Assembly: GCA_965247175.1 (NCBI GenBank)
Contig: OZ252006.1
Location: 2,604,001-2,668,000 of the forward strand
DNA length: 64,000 nucleotides
Origin: JANQMX01 sp965247175
Lineage (GTDB): Bacteria; Pseudomonadota; Alphaproteobacteria; Kiloniellales; DSM-21159
Direction of reading: 5' to 3'
The position numbers and the translations under genes are program-made. The notes beneath the pieces are model-generated. The model did no database searches, was not told the DNA's origin, and was given only the letters and a program-made list of their open reading frames with translations. Shown here piece by piece: positions 17,112-25,641 of the stretch (the first letter of the stretch is position 1; every line of letters starts with the position of its first letter).

Positions 17112-17315
17112 AACCGTTCACCCGCAACCGGTAGTCGAGCTTGACCTCGCCGCCAGCGGGAACGGTGACGCGCCAGAGAACGGTGCGGGAGTCCTTCTTC
17201 TCGTGCGGCACCGGCTCGTCCAACATGCGCCAGTCGCCGGGGAAGCGGCCGGTCAGCTCGACCGTGACGGCCTCGCCCAAGGCAACCTCGAAGCCGCCGT
17301 CGGCCCGACTATGAC
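17112..17315 (-). pseudogene. broken copy of the 3' end of the DUF4139 gene
   Basis: This stretch is closely similar, base by base, to the 3' end of the intact DUF4139 gene at 21083-22510 (conserved VELTGRF, GDWRMLDE, PHEKKDSRT, VPAGGEVKLDYR). Compared with that gene it lacks 108 bases, equal to 36 codons. The loss falls exactly between two GGCTTCG copies that flank the corresponding segment at 21242-21356. The upstream two thirds of the gene are missing and the last codons differ (RVNGWKSRAL instead of RVNR). It is best read as a remnant of a duplicated gene. Confidence 0.85.
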
Positions 17316-17364
17316 CGACGGAGCCAAACGAAACTGTCGGAGTCCTGCTGATTGCTCGCTCGGT

Positions 17365-18012
17365 CTAGCCAAAGCGGTTGGGCGTAGTTTCGGGTCGATG
17401 ACGGGACCACACCGCTGCGGTGGCCGGCCTTTCCGCGACAGCCGCCGTGAGCCTTTCAACTTTCGGCAGGTTCTCCGGTCGCCAGGCATCCTGCTGAGCC
17501 CATCGGCTGACGACGGCGATGTACAGGTCGGTCAGACAGAAACCTGAGCGCAACAGGTAAGGTGACCCGGCGATCTCACGCTCGACCAGCAACCAACGCC
17601 TGCGCCAGATGGACCGGGCGACATCGCGCAGGCCGGCCGCAGCCTCCTCGCTTGGTGCGAACCGCTCTGGGTAGTCGTTGATCTCCACCACCGGGTAGAT
17701 CTCGGTCGCGACGAACAGCAGCCAACGCAGCGCTTGGGCTCTTTCCCTTGCGTCCTTTGGCAAGAGTCCCGCCTCGGGATGGCGGTCCTCGAGAGTCAGG
17801 AGAATGGCAGCCGACTCCGTAAGGGTCTCGCCAGAGGGCGTTACGAGCGCGGGGACCTTGCGCTGTGGATTGACCTCCGCATAGGCCTCGTTGCGCTGGG
17901 CCTCGGTCTCCAAGTCGATTTCGTGGACCTCGTAGTCAGCCTCAATCTCTGCCAGCGCCATCTCCACGGCCAGAGAGCCGGACCGCCGGTTCCCATAGAG
18001 GATATAGGTCAT
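17365..18012 (-). CDS. glutathione S-transferase family protein
   Basis: A 215-residue cytoplasmic GST from the ATG at 18012, with AAGGA eight bases upstream. The open frame extends further upstream but without family similarity. The thioredoxin-like half opens with YILYGNRRSGSLAVEMALAEI and contains VNPQRKVPALVTPSGETLTESAAIL, the glutathione-binding cis-proline and ES(A) motif. The helical C-terminal half follows from about residue 85. It is divergent from a second GST-like gene and may share its control region. Substrate unknown. Confidence 0.88.
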   Translation of the reverse strand: MTYILYGNRRSGSLAVEMALAEIEADYEVHEIDLETEAQRNEAYAEVNPQRKVPALVTPSGETLTESAAILLTLEDRHPEAGLLPKDARERAQALRWLLFVATEIYPVVEINDYPERFAPSEEAAAGLRDVARSIWRRRWLLVEREIAGSPYLLRSGFCLTDLYIAVVSRWAQQDAWRPENLPKVERLTAAVAERPATAAVWSRHRPETTPNRFG

Positions 18013-18249
18013 GTCGAGATGTCCTTTGTTGCCGACACGCCGAGAGATCAGGCCCGGCTCACCATACTGCAGCGGGACCTTTCTGACAGCCGCCGACGGC
18101 ACTGCGCCCATCCAAATCGCGCACAGTGCTCTGGCCCTGCAGTCATTGGACAACGCCGGCGTGATTGCCATGAGCACATTGGTTGCGAAGCCTATCGCGG
18201 CTATCGTTCTTCTCCATCGTATTGATTGATCACACAGGGACCAACGTCC

Positions 18250-18999
18250 ATGGCAGACGCTGAATACCGCTTGTACTACTGGCCCGACATCCAGGGGCGC
18301 GGCGAGTTCGTGCGCCTCGTGCTCGAAGACGCGGGCGCTCCCTATGTGGACGTCGCGAGGCTGCCCGACGACGAAGGCGGCGGCGTGCCGGCGCTCATGG
18401 CGTGCCTCGAGCGCGACGACGGCGGCACACCAAACCTTGCGCCGCCAATCCTGCAGCAGGGTGACCTTTACATCAGCCAGACCGCAGCCATCTGCGCCTA
18501 CCTCGGCGAGCGGCACGGGCTCGCCCCGGAGGGGGACGCACGGTGGCAGGCGCTGTCTCTGCAGCTTACGCTCGCTGACTTCGTGGTCGAGATCCACGAC
18601 ACCCATCACCCGATCGCGGGCTCACTGTACTACGAAGATCAGAAGGCGGAAGCGCAACGCCGCACGGCGCTGTTTGGCGAGGAACGACTGCCTAGGTTCC
18701 TCGGCTATTTCGAGCGTGTGCTGAGGCAGAACACGGCCGCCGAGGGCCGCTGGCTCGTCGGCACCGACTGCTCTTATGCCGACCTGTCACTCTTTCAGGT
18801 GATGATGGGTCTGGAGTATGCATTCCCCAAGGCGCTCGCCGCGCTGCGGGACAGTCATCCGCACATCTTTGCGCTCTGCGATCGCGTTCGCGAACGGCCC
18901 AACATCGCGGCTTATCTCGCATCCGAGCGGCGCATAGCCTTCAACGAGATGGGCATATTCCGTCACTATCCGGAACTCGACGCGACGGCTATCGACTAG
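18250..18999 (+). CDS. glutathione S-transferase-like protein
   Basis: A 249-residue protein from the ATG at 18250, with AGGGAC about nine bases upstream; an earlier in-frame ATG at 18226 lacks a binding site. It starts with YRLYYWPDIQGRGEFVRLVLEDAGA, with the tyrosine typical of the sigma/alpha/mu-type GST active site. The substrate-binding loop contains PPILQQGDLYISQTAAICAYLGERH, and the C-terminal helical domain includes DCSYADLSLFQVM. It is divergent from the GST at 17365-18012. Bacterial relatives are poorly characterised; a detoxification role is a family-level inference. Confidence 0.87.
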   Translation: MADAEYRLYYWPDIQGRGEFVRLVLEDAGAPYVDVARLPDDEGGGVPALMACLERDDGGTPNLAPPILQQGDLYISQTAAICAYLGERHGLAPEGDARWQALSLQLTLADFVVEIHDTHHPIAGSLYYEDQKAEAQRRTALFGEERLPRFLGYFERVLRQNTAAEGRWLVGTDCSYADLSLFQVMMGLEYAFPKALAALRDSHPHIFALCDRVRERPNIAAYLASERRIAFNEMGIFRHYPELDATAID

Positions 19000-19015
19000 G
19001 GCCGATCTTCGGCCC
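18999..19015. terminator. hairpin between convergent GST and AraC-type genes
   Basis: GGGCCGA-TCT-TCGGCCC forms a perfect 7-bp stem that begins at the last base of the GST stop codon. It lies between two convergent genes and could end either transcript. No clear U tract follows on either strand. Confidence 0.45.
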
Positions 19016-19059
19016 CGGTCATCCAGCTCGACCGCCGGCCTAGCGAAGCGCAGCGGCGT

Positions 19060-20115
19060 TCAACGCGGGCTGAGAAAGCTCGAGCTGGAGAAGCGGCGCC
19101 TGTATTCGGCAGGGCTGAGCCCGGTCATCTTCTGGAAGAGGCGCCGGAAGGCGCGGGCATCCGCGTAGCCGACGGCCTCGGCGACGGCTTCGACGCTGCG
19201 CTCTTCCATCTCCAAGAGCTGCTTCGCTTCCTCGACCCGCAAGGACTGGACGTAGTCGGTCGGGCTGTAGCCGGTCGCCGCGCGAAAACGGCGGTCGAAC
19301 GTGCGTCTCGGAAGGCCAGAGCTCTCGACCATGCGCCCAACCGCGTCCCTGTCTCCGTAGGCCTCGGCGACCCAGGCCTGGCAGGCACGAATGACGGCGT
19401 CCTCGCTCTGCAGGCGCCGCATGGGTGCGGCGTAGCGGCGAAGCCCGTCCGGACGCGGATCTATGCAGTAGAAGCGCGCCGACTTCGCCGCCTGGTCGGG
19501 GCCAATGAAGCGCGCGATGACGTAGAGAGCGAGGTCCTGCCAGCCGGCCATCCCGCCGGCCATGACGATCGCGTCTCCGTCTCCCGCAAAGGTGAGCGTC
19601 CGGTCCGGGCAGAACTTCACGTTCGGCCAACGCTTGCGAAAGGCCTCGCCCATCGACCAGTGCGCGGTGGCCTCCTCGCCATCGAGAAGACCCGCATCAG
19701 CAAGCAGGGCGGCGCCGGAACAGGCGCTGGCCACCCTTGCGCCGGCCAAGTGACGCGCAAGAAGCCAGTCGATCTCCGGGCCCAGCACCTCTCTTGGCGG
19801 CATGTCTTCGCCCAGCCGGAAATTCGGCAAGCAGACGATCTCGGCATCGCCGGCCTCGTCGAGCGCGGCGTCCGGCACGACGGGAACGCCCCCGATGCAG
19901 CGGAACAGATCTCGCCCGCGCGCGACGATGCGCACCCGCGTCAGCGGCGGCTGCGCCTCGCCTTCGGTCATGTAGGACCAGGCGGAGCCGACCGAAGAGA
20001 GCAGGTCGTACATGCCGTAGAGAACAGCGCCACGGCAGCTCTCCGCCGCCAGAACATCGATCCTGAGCGGATCCTTCGCGAAGTCTCTGGCCGCCGCCGT
20101 CATTGCCGCCGTCAT
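19060..20115 (-). CDS. GlxA-family transcriptional regulator (DJ-1/PfpI-like plus AraC HTH)
   Basis: A 351-residue regulator from the ATG at 20115, with GGGGAGA at good spacing; the open frame begins earlier but without a binding site. The N-terminal amidotransferase-like domain (about 15-200) keeps the nucleophile-elbow cysteine in VASACSGAALLADAG and probably senses a ligand. The C-terminal AraC/XylS DNA-binding domain has two helix-turn-helix motifs (about 250-345), ending with VGYADARAFRRLFQKMTGLSPAEYRR. It is divergent from the methyltransferase gene with 114 bases between the starts, so that gene is its most likely target. Confidence 0.9.
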   Translation of the reverse strand: MTAAMTAAARDFAKDPLRIDVLAAESCRGAVLYGMYDLLSSVGSAWSYMTEGEAQPPLTRVRIVARGRDLFRCIGGVPVVPDAALDEAGDAEIVCLPNFRLGEDMPPREVLGPEIDWLLARHLAGARVASACSGAALLADAGLLDGEEATAHWSMGEAFRKRWPNVKFCPDRTLTFAGDGDAIVMAGGMAGWQDLALYVIARFIGPDQAAKSARFYCIDPRPDGLRRYAAPMRRLQSEDAVIRACQAWVAEAYGDRDAVGRMVESSGLPRRTFDRRFRAATGYSPTDYVQSLRVEEAKQLLEMEERSVEAVAEAVGYADARAFRRLFQKMTGLSPAEYRRRFSSSSFLSPR

Positions 20116-20229
20116 TTCCGTCTCCCCGATACCTGGCCGAAACGGCCCGCCCTTGGCCAGCATGGCCCTTCTGGCATCGGCGAACAACCGACATGCTCGC
20201 TTCGTCTTCAGACCTCAACGGAGGGACCG

Positions 20230-21039
20230 ATGCAGTACGAAGCGTTCAAGCAAGCGGAAGTCGAGGGTTGGAACGCGCGCGCCGAGGCTTACGACAGCAT
20301 CACGGGGCTGATCACGACCCAGGCGATTCCGACGCTGCTGGCCATGGCCGAAACGGCCCCAGGACAGACGATCCTCGATCTCTGTTGCGGAACCGGGAGC
20401 GCCGTCGGCGCGGCGGCCGCGCTCGGCGCGCGGGCCGAAGGCATCGACGCCTCGCCGCAAATGATTGCCGTCGCCCGCAACCGTTTCCCCGCCGCGCGGT
20501 TCGAGATCGGCGACGCCGAGGCGGTTCCGCGCGCGGACGAGAGCTACGATGCGGTCCTCTGCTCCTTCGGGCTGCTGCATGTCGGCGACCCCGCCGCCAT
20601 GCTCGGAGACATCGCGCGAGTCTTGAAGCCGGGTGGACGCGCCGCACTCAGCCACTGGGTCGGCCCGCCCGACTCGCCCCTCTTTCGCATCGTGTTCGGA
20701 ACGATGCAGCGCTTGGCCGACCTGTCCGCCGCGCCGCCGGCCCCGCCGCCCTTCGCCCTCGCTTCGGAGGAAGCCATGCGCGACGCCCTCGCCCGGGCCG
20801 GCTTCGGGGAGATTTCGGTGGTTCAACTCCCGCTCGTCTTCAAGGCCGAGGCCGGAAGCTTCGCGGCCACGTTCAGAGCGTTCGCGGCCCGCGCCGCCGT
20901 CATCCTGGATCAACAGAGCGAGGCGGTGCTGCAAGAGATCTTTGCCGCGTGGGATGCGCAGCTCGAAGAGTTCCTCGTCGACGGGGAATACCAGGTGCCC
21001 ATGCCCGCCCTGGCCGTTTCGGGCGTCCGTAGCAGTTGA
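20230..21039 (+). CDS. SAM-dependent class I methyltransferase
   Basis: A 269-residue methyltransferase from the ATG at 20230, with GGAGGG just upstream. SAM-binding motif I is ILDLCCGTG (48-56). Motif II lies around GIDASPQMIAVARNRFP, and the post-motif region is AVLCSFGLLHVGDPAAML followed by VLKPGGRAALSHW. This layout is that of UbiE/COQ5-like or small-molecule methyltransferases (Methyltransf_11 type). The C-terminal half shows no substrate signature that I recognise. Divergent transcription from a GlxA/AraC regulator suggests inducible expression. Confidence 0.9.
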   Translation: MQYEAFKQAEVEGWNARAEAYDSITGLITTQAIPTLLAMAETAPGQTILDLCCGTGSAVGAAAALGARAEGIDASPQMIAVARNRFPAARFEIGDAEAVPRADESYDAVLCSFGLLHVGDPAAMLGDIARVLKPGGRAALSHWVGPPDSPLFRIVFGTMQRLADLSAAPPAPPPFALASEEAMRDALARAGFGEISVVQLPLVFKAEAGSFAATFRAFAARAAVILDQQSEAVLQEIFAAWDAQLEEFLVDGEYQVPMPALAVSGVRSS

Positions 21040-21082
21040 AGCCGCAGCGCCAGAAAACCCGAAGGTTTGGGCCTTTAGTGCC

Positions 21083-22510
21083 CTAGCGGTTCACCCGCAC
21101 CCGGTAGTCGAGCTTGACCTCGCCGCCGGCGGGAACGGTAAGCCGCCAGAGAGCGGTGCGGGAGTCCTTCTTCTCGTGCGGCACCGACTCGTCGAGCATG
21201 CGCCAGTCGCCGGCAAAGCGCCCGGTCAGCTCGACCGTGACGGCTTCGGTCTTGGCGTTGGTCACCACCACTTCCTGGGTCGCCTCATAGGAGCCTTCCT
21301 TGGACAGCCGCTCGAAGGCGACCTGGCGCGAGATCGCCGTCACGTCGAAGGCTTCGCCCAAGGCAACCTCGAAGCTGCCGTCGGCCGGGCTATGTTGAAT
21401 GCGGTCTTCCCCAACGAAAAGGCTCGGGCCGTTCTTCTCTGGCTCGTAGGCACGCACCACGCCGGCGGGCAGCGGCTGCGCCTCGCCCTTCTCCGGCTTG
21501 TTGGTGAAATGCAGGCGGATGGCCGCATGCGCGGGATTGCTCTTTTCGACATTCTGCGCCGTCGCCAGACCGTCGAACTCATAGAGCCGCTCGACCGGCA
21601 GACGCAGGTTCTCGAACAGCACGAACGCGCGCTGCTCGGCCGGCGCGATGTCGATCTCCAGCCCGGTGTCGTAGAGGTAGCGGTCGGAGATCGCGACCGG
21701 GCCCGCACCCGCATCCGCCGCCATGGGCGCCGCCTCGGCGGTGGCACTGCGCAGCATCGGCGCGGGCAGCGGCTGCACCGGCGTCAGGCTCCGCACCTGC
21801 CCGGCCACCAGCCGGAGCTTGGCCTTGTTGAAGCTGGTGCCGGTCGCGTTCGTGATGCTGACGTAGGCGGAAAGGGTCGCGTGCTTGCCGTCGGCATCGA
21901 GCTCGGCCACGTAGTCGGCCTTCCAGCCGAGGCCGTGGGTCAGATAGGCCAAGGTCACCGTCTGCCCGCCGGCCGCTTCGCCATAGAGGCGCAGCGTCAG
22001 GCTCGGCTCCGCACTTAAACCGGGCGCGCGCTGCTCAAGAACGATGCGCTCCGGATCGTAGGGCAGCATGACGATGCGGCCGCCGACGTCCAGCACCAGC
22101 CCACCTTCGATCGACAGCAGGGTCGCCGGCTCCAGCTTCGCGTCGCCGACGGTCGGATCGACGGTCCTGAGCTGCACACGCTGACCGACCGCGTCCTGCA
22201 GCAGGCGCTGAGGCGTCAAGGTGGCCGGCGACTGTCCGATATCGATCAGCCGCACCGTGTCATCGAGGCCGGAGAGGTGCAGGCTTTCCGGCAGCATGCG
22301 TTGGCTGGTGCCGGTCAGGGACAAGCGATTCTCGCCCGGCTTCAAGGTCAGCCAGCGGCTGTCGTGCACCAAGGCCAAGTCGCCCTGATAGAGCGTCAGG
22401 GTCAGGTCACGCTGGGCCGAAACCGGCACCTCTTGCGCGTTGGCGGCAAGGCCGAGCGGCAGCAGGAAGGTTGCGGCAAGGAAGGGAAGAATGGCCGGGC
22501 GGACTGTCAT
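21083..22510 (-). CDS. exported DUF4139 domain-containing protein
   Basis: A 475-residue protein from the ATG at 22510. A signal peptide is clear (about 1-26, ending in ANAQ), so it is exported. The remainder matches the DUF4139 pattern: an N-terminal beta-rich segment (DLTLTLYQGDLALVHDSR), a central YLTHGLGWKADYVAELD stretch and a C-terminal domain ending in GGEVKLDYRVRVNR. Function is unknown; eukaryotic and bacterial relatives are sometimes called mucoidy inhibitor-like. Its 3' end was duplicated about 4 kb away at 17112-17315. It lies 128 bases downstream of recR on the same strand. Confidence 0.88.
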   Translation of the reverse strand: MTVRPAILPFLAATFLLPLGLAANAQEVPVSAQRDLTLTLYQGDLALVHDSRWLTLKPGENRLSLTGTSQRMLPESLHLSGLDDTVRLIDIGQSPATLTPQRLLQDAVGQRVQLRTVDPTVGDAKLEPATLLSIEGGLVLDVGGRIVMLPYDPERIVLEQRAPGLSAEPSLTLRLYGEAAGGQTVTLAYLTHGLGWKADYVAELDADGKHATLSAYVSITNATGTSFNKAKLRLVAGQVRSLTPVQPLPAPMLRSATAEAAPMAADAGAGPVAISDRYLYDTGLEIDIAPAEQRAFVLFENLRLPVERLYEFDGLATAQNVEKSNPAHAAIRLHFTNKPEKGEAQPLPAGVVRAYEPEKNGPSLFVGEDRIQHSPADGSFEVALGEAFDVTAISRQVAFERLSKEGSYEATQEVVVTNAKTEAVTVELTGRFAGDWRMLDESVPHEKKDSRTALWRLTVPAGGEVKLDYRVRVNR

Positions 22511-22638
22511 CGGAACCTCGCGTCGCTCGAAAGAAAGTCTGTTGGTTATGGGCCCTATGGGTCCCATCGCAATTGGGCGGCTCAATGGGGCGGCTCTACG
22601 GCGACGGGACGGCCCAGGCGCGACCATAAAGTGGTCGT

Positions 22639-23232
22639 TCAAGCCGGCCGCCGCGCCTGCAATGCCGCATTCAAGGTGCCGTCGTCCAGATAATCCAAAG
22701 CGCCGCCGACGGGAACCCCGTGCGCCAGCCGCGATATCCGCAAACGGCCGGCGGGCAGACGGTCTTGGATGTAGTGGGCCGTGGTCTGCCCTTCGACGGT
22801 GGCTCCCAGCGCCAGGATGATCTCTTCGACCTCGGGCGCGTTGGCCCGACCGACCAGACCGGAGATGTTGAGCTCCTCCGGGCTGCGGCCATCGAGGGCG
22901 GAGAGCGTACCGCCGAGCACGTGGTAAAGGCCGCGGAAGGCGCCGCTGCGCTCCAGCGCCCACAACGCGCTGACGTCCTCGACCACGCAGATCACCCGGC
23001 GATCCCGCTCCTCGCTGCAACAGATGCGGCAAGGATCCTGATCGTCCAGGTTACCACAGACACTGCAGACCTTGATCGCCTGGGAGACACGCGTCAGAGC
23101 GGCGGCAAGCGGCTGCAGGTGCTGCTCACGGCGCTGCAGCAGATGCAGCACAGCCCGCCGGGCCGAGCGGGGGCCGAGCCCCGGCAGCCGCGCGAAGAGC
23201 GCTATCAGTTGATCGATTTCCGAAACCGCCAT
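22639..23232 (-). CDS. recR: recombination protein RecR
   Basis: A 197-residue RecR of normal length. It shows the helix-hairpin-helix start (LIALFARLPGLGPRSARRAVLHLL), a four-cysteine zinc finger (CSVCGN...CRICC), and a Toprim domain with VVEDVSAL and the GATVEGQTTAHYI stretch. RecR loads RecA at single-strand gaps together with RecF and RecO. It closes the classic dnaX-ebfC-recR operon, about 55 bases after ebfC. Confidence 0.97.
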   Translation of the reverse strand: MAVSEIDQLIALFARLPGLGPRSARRAVLHLLQRREQHLQPLAAALTRVSQAIKVCSVCGNLDDQDPCRICCSEERDRRVICVVEDVSALWALERSGAFRGLYHVLGGTLSALDGRSPEELNISGLVGRANAPEVEEIILALGATVEGQTTAHYIQDRLPAGRLRISRLAHGVPVGGALDYLDDGTLNAALQARRPA

Positions 23233-23287
23233 GGACCGGCTTGGACCGTTCTTGTCGGTGCCGCGATGACGCGCGTTTGCGCGCGCG

Positions 23288-23611
23288 TCAGAAGGGCAGC
23301 TTCATGCCGGCCGGCAGATTGAGGCCACCGGCGACCTTCTGCATCTCCTCCTGCGCACAGGCCTCGACCTTGGCCTTGGCATCGCCGGCCGCAGCAACAA
23401 GCAGATCCTCCAGGACCTCGATGTCGTTCGGGTCCGCCAGGGCCGGGTCGATCTTGACCCGGCGCACTTCTCCCTTGCCGCTCATGATCACCTTGACCAT
23501 GCCGCCGCCGGCAACCCCTTCGAGCTCTTGATCGGCGAGCCGCTCCTGCAGCTCGGCCATCTTGCTTTGCATTTCCTGCGCTTGCTTCAGCATCTGGCCA
23601 AGATTTTTCAT
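23288..23611 (-). CDS. ebfC: YbaB/EbfC nucleoid-associated protein
   Basis: A 107-residue protein from the ATG at 23611 (MKNLGQMLKQAQEMQSKMAEL), the standard YbaB/EbfC start. The longer open frame is a run-in from the dnaX region. An N-terminal amphipathic helix is followed by a small beta region (GVAGGGMVKVIMSGKGEVRRVKIDP) and a C-terminal helix. It forms a dimer that binds DNA and contributes to nucleoid organisation. Its start is one base after the dnaX stop (TGA-T-ATG), so translation is coupled. Confidence 0.95.
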   Translation of the reverse strand: MKNLGQMLKQAQEMQSKMAELQERLADQELEGVAGGGMVKVIMSGKGEVRRVKIDPALADPNDIEVLEDLLVAAAGDAKAKVEACAQEEMQKVAGGLNLPAGMKLPF

Positions 23612-23612
23612 A

Positions 23613-25442
23613 TCAGCCTCGTTCTCCCCTGCTGGCGGTCTCGCCGCCCGTTTGTATCTCATCGTCAGCCGTGTCGAAATCGCCCTCGATGCGGGTGATC
23701 TCAGCCTCCGGGAAGGTCTCCAGCGCCGCCTTGACCAGCGGATGCTGCAGCGCCCGCTGCCGCCGAGCCGCGTCTTCGGCCGCGAGCTCCTCGCCAAGGT
23801 TGCGATGCTCGGTGGCATGGGGGTCGATTGCGATGTTCCAAGTCTCACCCGTCCACTCCTTGAGCAGCCGCTTGAGACGGTTCGGCAAATCGCTGGGCGC
23901 CCGCTCGCGCAGGCGCAGTTCGAGCCGGCCGGGCGCGAAGCGCACCAGATCGACGTCATAGGTCAGGTGATCGGCCAGACGCACCTCGCGGCGTGCGCGG
24001 CAAAGCGCGACCAGGGCGCGGAAGTCGTCCGGCGACGGGCTTGGTCCAACCGGCAGCGACTTTGTCTCTTGGGTTTCCTCGGTCTCTTGCGTTTCCCGCT
24101 CGGGCGGCTCGCTCGGCAAATCCGGAGGAGAGTCTGCCGGGGGTCCGTGCTCCTCATGCAAACTTGCCGAGGGCTGCGCAGCCTCCGGCGTCGAGCCGTC
24201 ACCCGGCCGCGTGCCGCCGTTCTTGCTCGCCGTGTCAGACGGCGCGTCTTTCTCGGAGGTCAGACGGCGGACCAACTCGGCCGGGTCCGGCAGATCGCTG
24301 GCGAAGGCGAGACGAATGAGCGCCATCTCCGCCGCCGGCAGGGGCCGGTCGCTGTACTGAACCTCGCCCGCGCCCTTGACCAGCATCTGCCAGCAGCGGC
24401 CAAGCTGCGGCATCGACAGCGTCTCGGCCAAAGCATCGAGGCGCGCGGCCTCCCCGGCCGCATCCTCGGCGGCGGCGCCCAGCAGCTTACGGCGGGTCAG
24501 CTGATGGGTGGTCTCCATCAGGTCCTGCAGCACCACGAAAGGCTCCGCGCCGTGGGCATAGAGCTGGCCGAGGCAGTCCAGCGCCTCGGCGATGCGGCCT
24601 TCGACCAAGAACTCGAAGAGATCGAGAATGCGCGCCCGGTCGGCCAGGCCGAGCATGGTCTCCACCACCTGAGTGGTGACCTTGTCGCCGGAAAGGGCGA
24701 TGGCCTGGTCGAGCAAAGAGAGGCCGTCGCGCACGGACCCATCGGCGGCCCGGGCAATCAGCGCCAAGGCCTCCGTCTCTGCCTCGACCGCTTCCCTTTC
24801 GCAGATCGCCGCGAAGTGCGCCTGCAGCCGCGCCTTCTCCACCCGGCGCAGGTCGAAGCGCTGGCAGCGCGACAGCACGGTGATCGGCACCTTGCGGATT
24901 TCCGTGGTCGCAAAGATGAAGACCACGTGCTCCGGCGGCTCCTCCAAGGTCTTCAACAGCGCGTTGAAGGCGTTCTTGGAGAGCATGTGCACTTCGTCGA
25001 TGATGTAGACCTTGTAGCGCGCCTCGACCGGGCGGTAGCGCACGCCTTCGATGATCTCGCGGACATCGTCCACGCCGGTGCGGCTGGCGGCGTCCATCTC
25101 GACCACGTCGGGATGGCGATCCTCGGCGATGGCGCGGCAGATCGGACAATCGTCCGTTGCCTGGACGCTGGGTTCGCCGTTGCCGTCAGGCCCACGATAG
25201 TTGATCGCCTTGGCGATGATGCGGGCGGTGGTGGTCTTGCCCACGCCGCGCACGCCCGAAAGGATGATGGCGTGCGGCAGCCGGCCCCGCTCCAAGGCAT
25301 TGGTCAGCGTACGCACCAGCGGCTCCTGGCCGATCAGGTCGCCAAAATGCTGCGGCCGGTACTTGCGCGCGAGGACGCGATAGACCTCCCCGGACGGCGC
25401 CGGGCTTTCAGTCTCTTGGGTAGGTGCGGCGCTGTCGTTCAT
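23613..25442 (-). CDS. dnaX: DNA polymerase III subunits tau/gamma (DnaX)
   Basis: A 609-residue clamp-loader subunit. The AAA+ domain shows the P-loop GVRGVGKTT (63-71), Walker B IIDEVHML and the SRC sensor motif (LSRCQRF). The C-terminal tau region (about 390-600) with a Pro/Glu-rich linker binds the polymerase. An oddity is the zinc module: the usual four cysteines are reduced to Cys99 and Cys102, while the first and second positions read Tyr82 and Thr96. It is the first gene of dnaX-ebfC-recR and lies just downstream of the SRP RNA gene, as in many bacteria. Confidence 0.97.
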   Translation of the reverse strand: MNDSAAPTQETESPAPSGEVYRVLARKYRPQHFGDLIGQEPLVRTLTNALERGRLPHAIILSGVRGVGKTTTARIIAKAINYRGPDGNGEPSVQATDDCPICRAIAEDRHPDVVEMDAASRTGVDDVREIIEGVRYRPVEARYKVYIIDEVHMLSKNAFNALLKTLEEPPEHVVFIFATTEIRKVPITVLSRCQRFDLRRVEKARLQAHFAAICEREAVEAETEALALIARAADGSVRDGLSLLDQAIALSGDKVTTQVVETMLGLADRARILDLFEFLVEGRIAEALDCLGQLYAHGAEPFVVLQDLMETTHQLTRRKLLGAAAEDAAGEAARLDALAETLSMPQLGRCWQMLVKGAGEVQYSDRPLPAAEMALIRLAFASDLPDPAELVRRLTSEKDAPSDTASKNGGTRPGDGSTPEAAQPSASLHEEHGPPADSPPDLPSEPPERETQETEETQETKSLPVGPSPSPDDFRALVALCRARREVRLADHLTYDVDLVRFAPGRLELRLRERAPSDLPNRLKRLLKEWTGETWNIAIDPHATEHRNLGEELAAEDAARRQRALQHPLVKAALETFPEAEITRIEGDFDTADDEIQTGGETASRGERG

Positions 25443-25501
25443 CCCGAAAGCGGGCTTCGCTATGACGCAGGGGCCGAGCCTCTGCGGACGGCGGTGGAGG
25501 T

Positions 25502-25597
25502 GGAAGGCTGGTCAAGCGACCCGAGCGAAACTCGTTACGGCTGCTTCCTTCCGGACCTGACCGGGTTGGCGAGCGGCTCGTCCGCGACCAACCTTCC
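25502..25597 (-). ncRNA. ffs: signal recognition particle RNA (4.5S type)
   Basis: The minus strand carries the universally conserved SRP domain IV loop GGTCAGGTCCGGAAGGAAGCA. Its ends pair with each other: 5' GGAAGGTTGGTC with 3' GACCAGCCTTCC. Length is about 96 bases, the short hairpin form used by proteobacteria. It binds Ffh to target membrane proteins co-translationally. The position, about 60 bases upstream of dnaX on the same strand, is common in bacteria. Confidence 0.95.
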
Positions 25598-25605
25598 AGT
25601 GATCG

Positions 25606-25634
25606 AATATCATGGTCCCCAGGCCAAAAGGCAA
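25606..25634 (-). promoter_or_regulatory. sigma-70 promoter of the SRP RNA gene
   Basis: On the minus strand TTGCCT (25634-25629) and GATATT (25611-25606) are separated by exactly 17 bases. The -10 box ends eight bases before the first paired base of the SRP RNA at 25597, the expected start distance. The promoter may also feed dnaX. Confidence 0.7.
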
Positions 25635-25641
25635 GGCTTGT

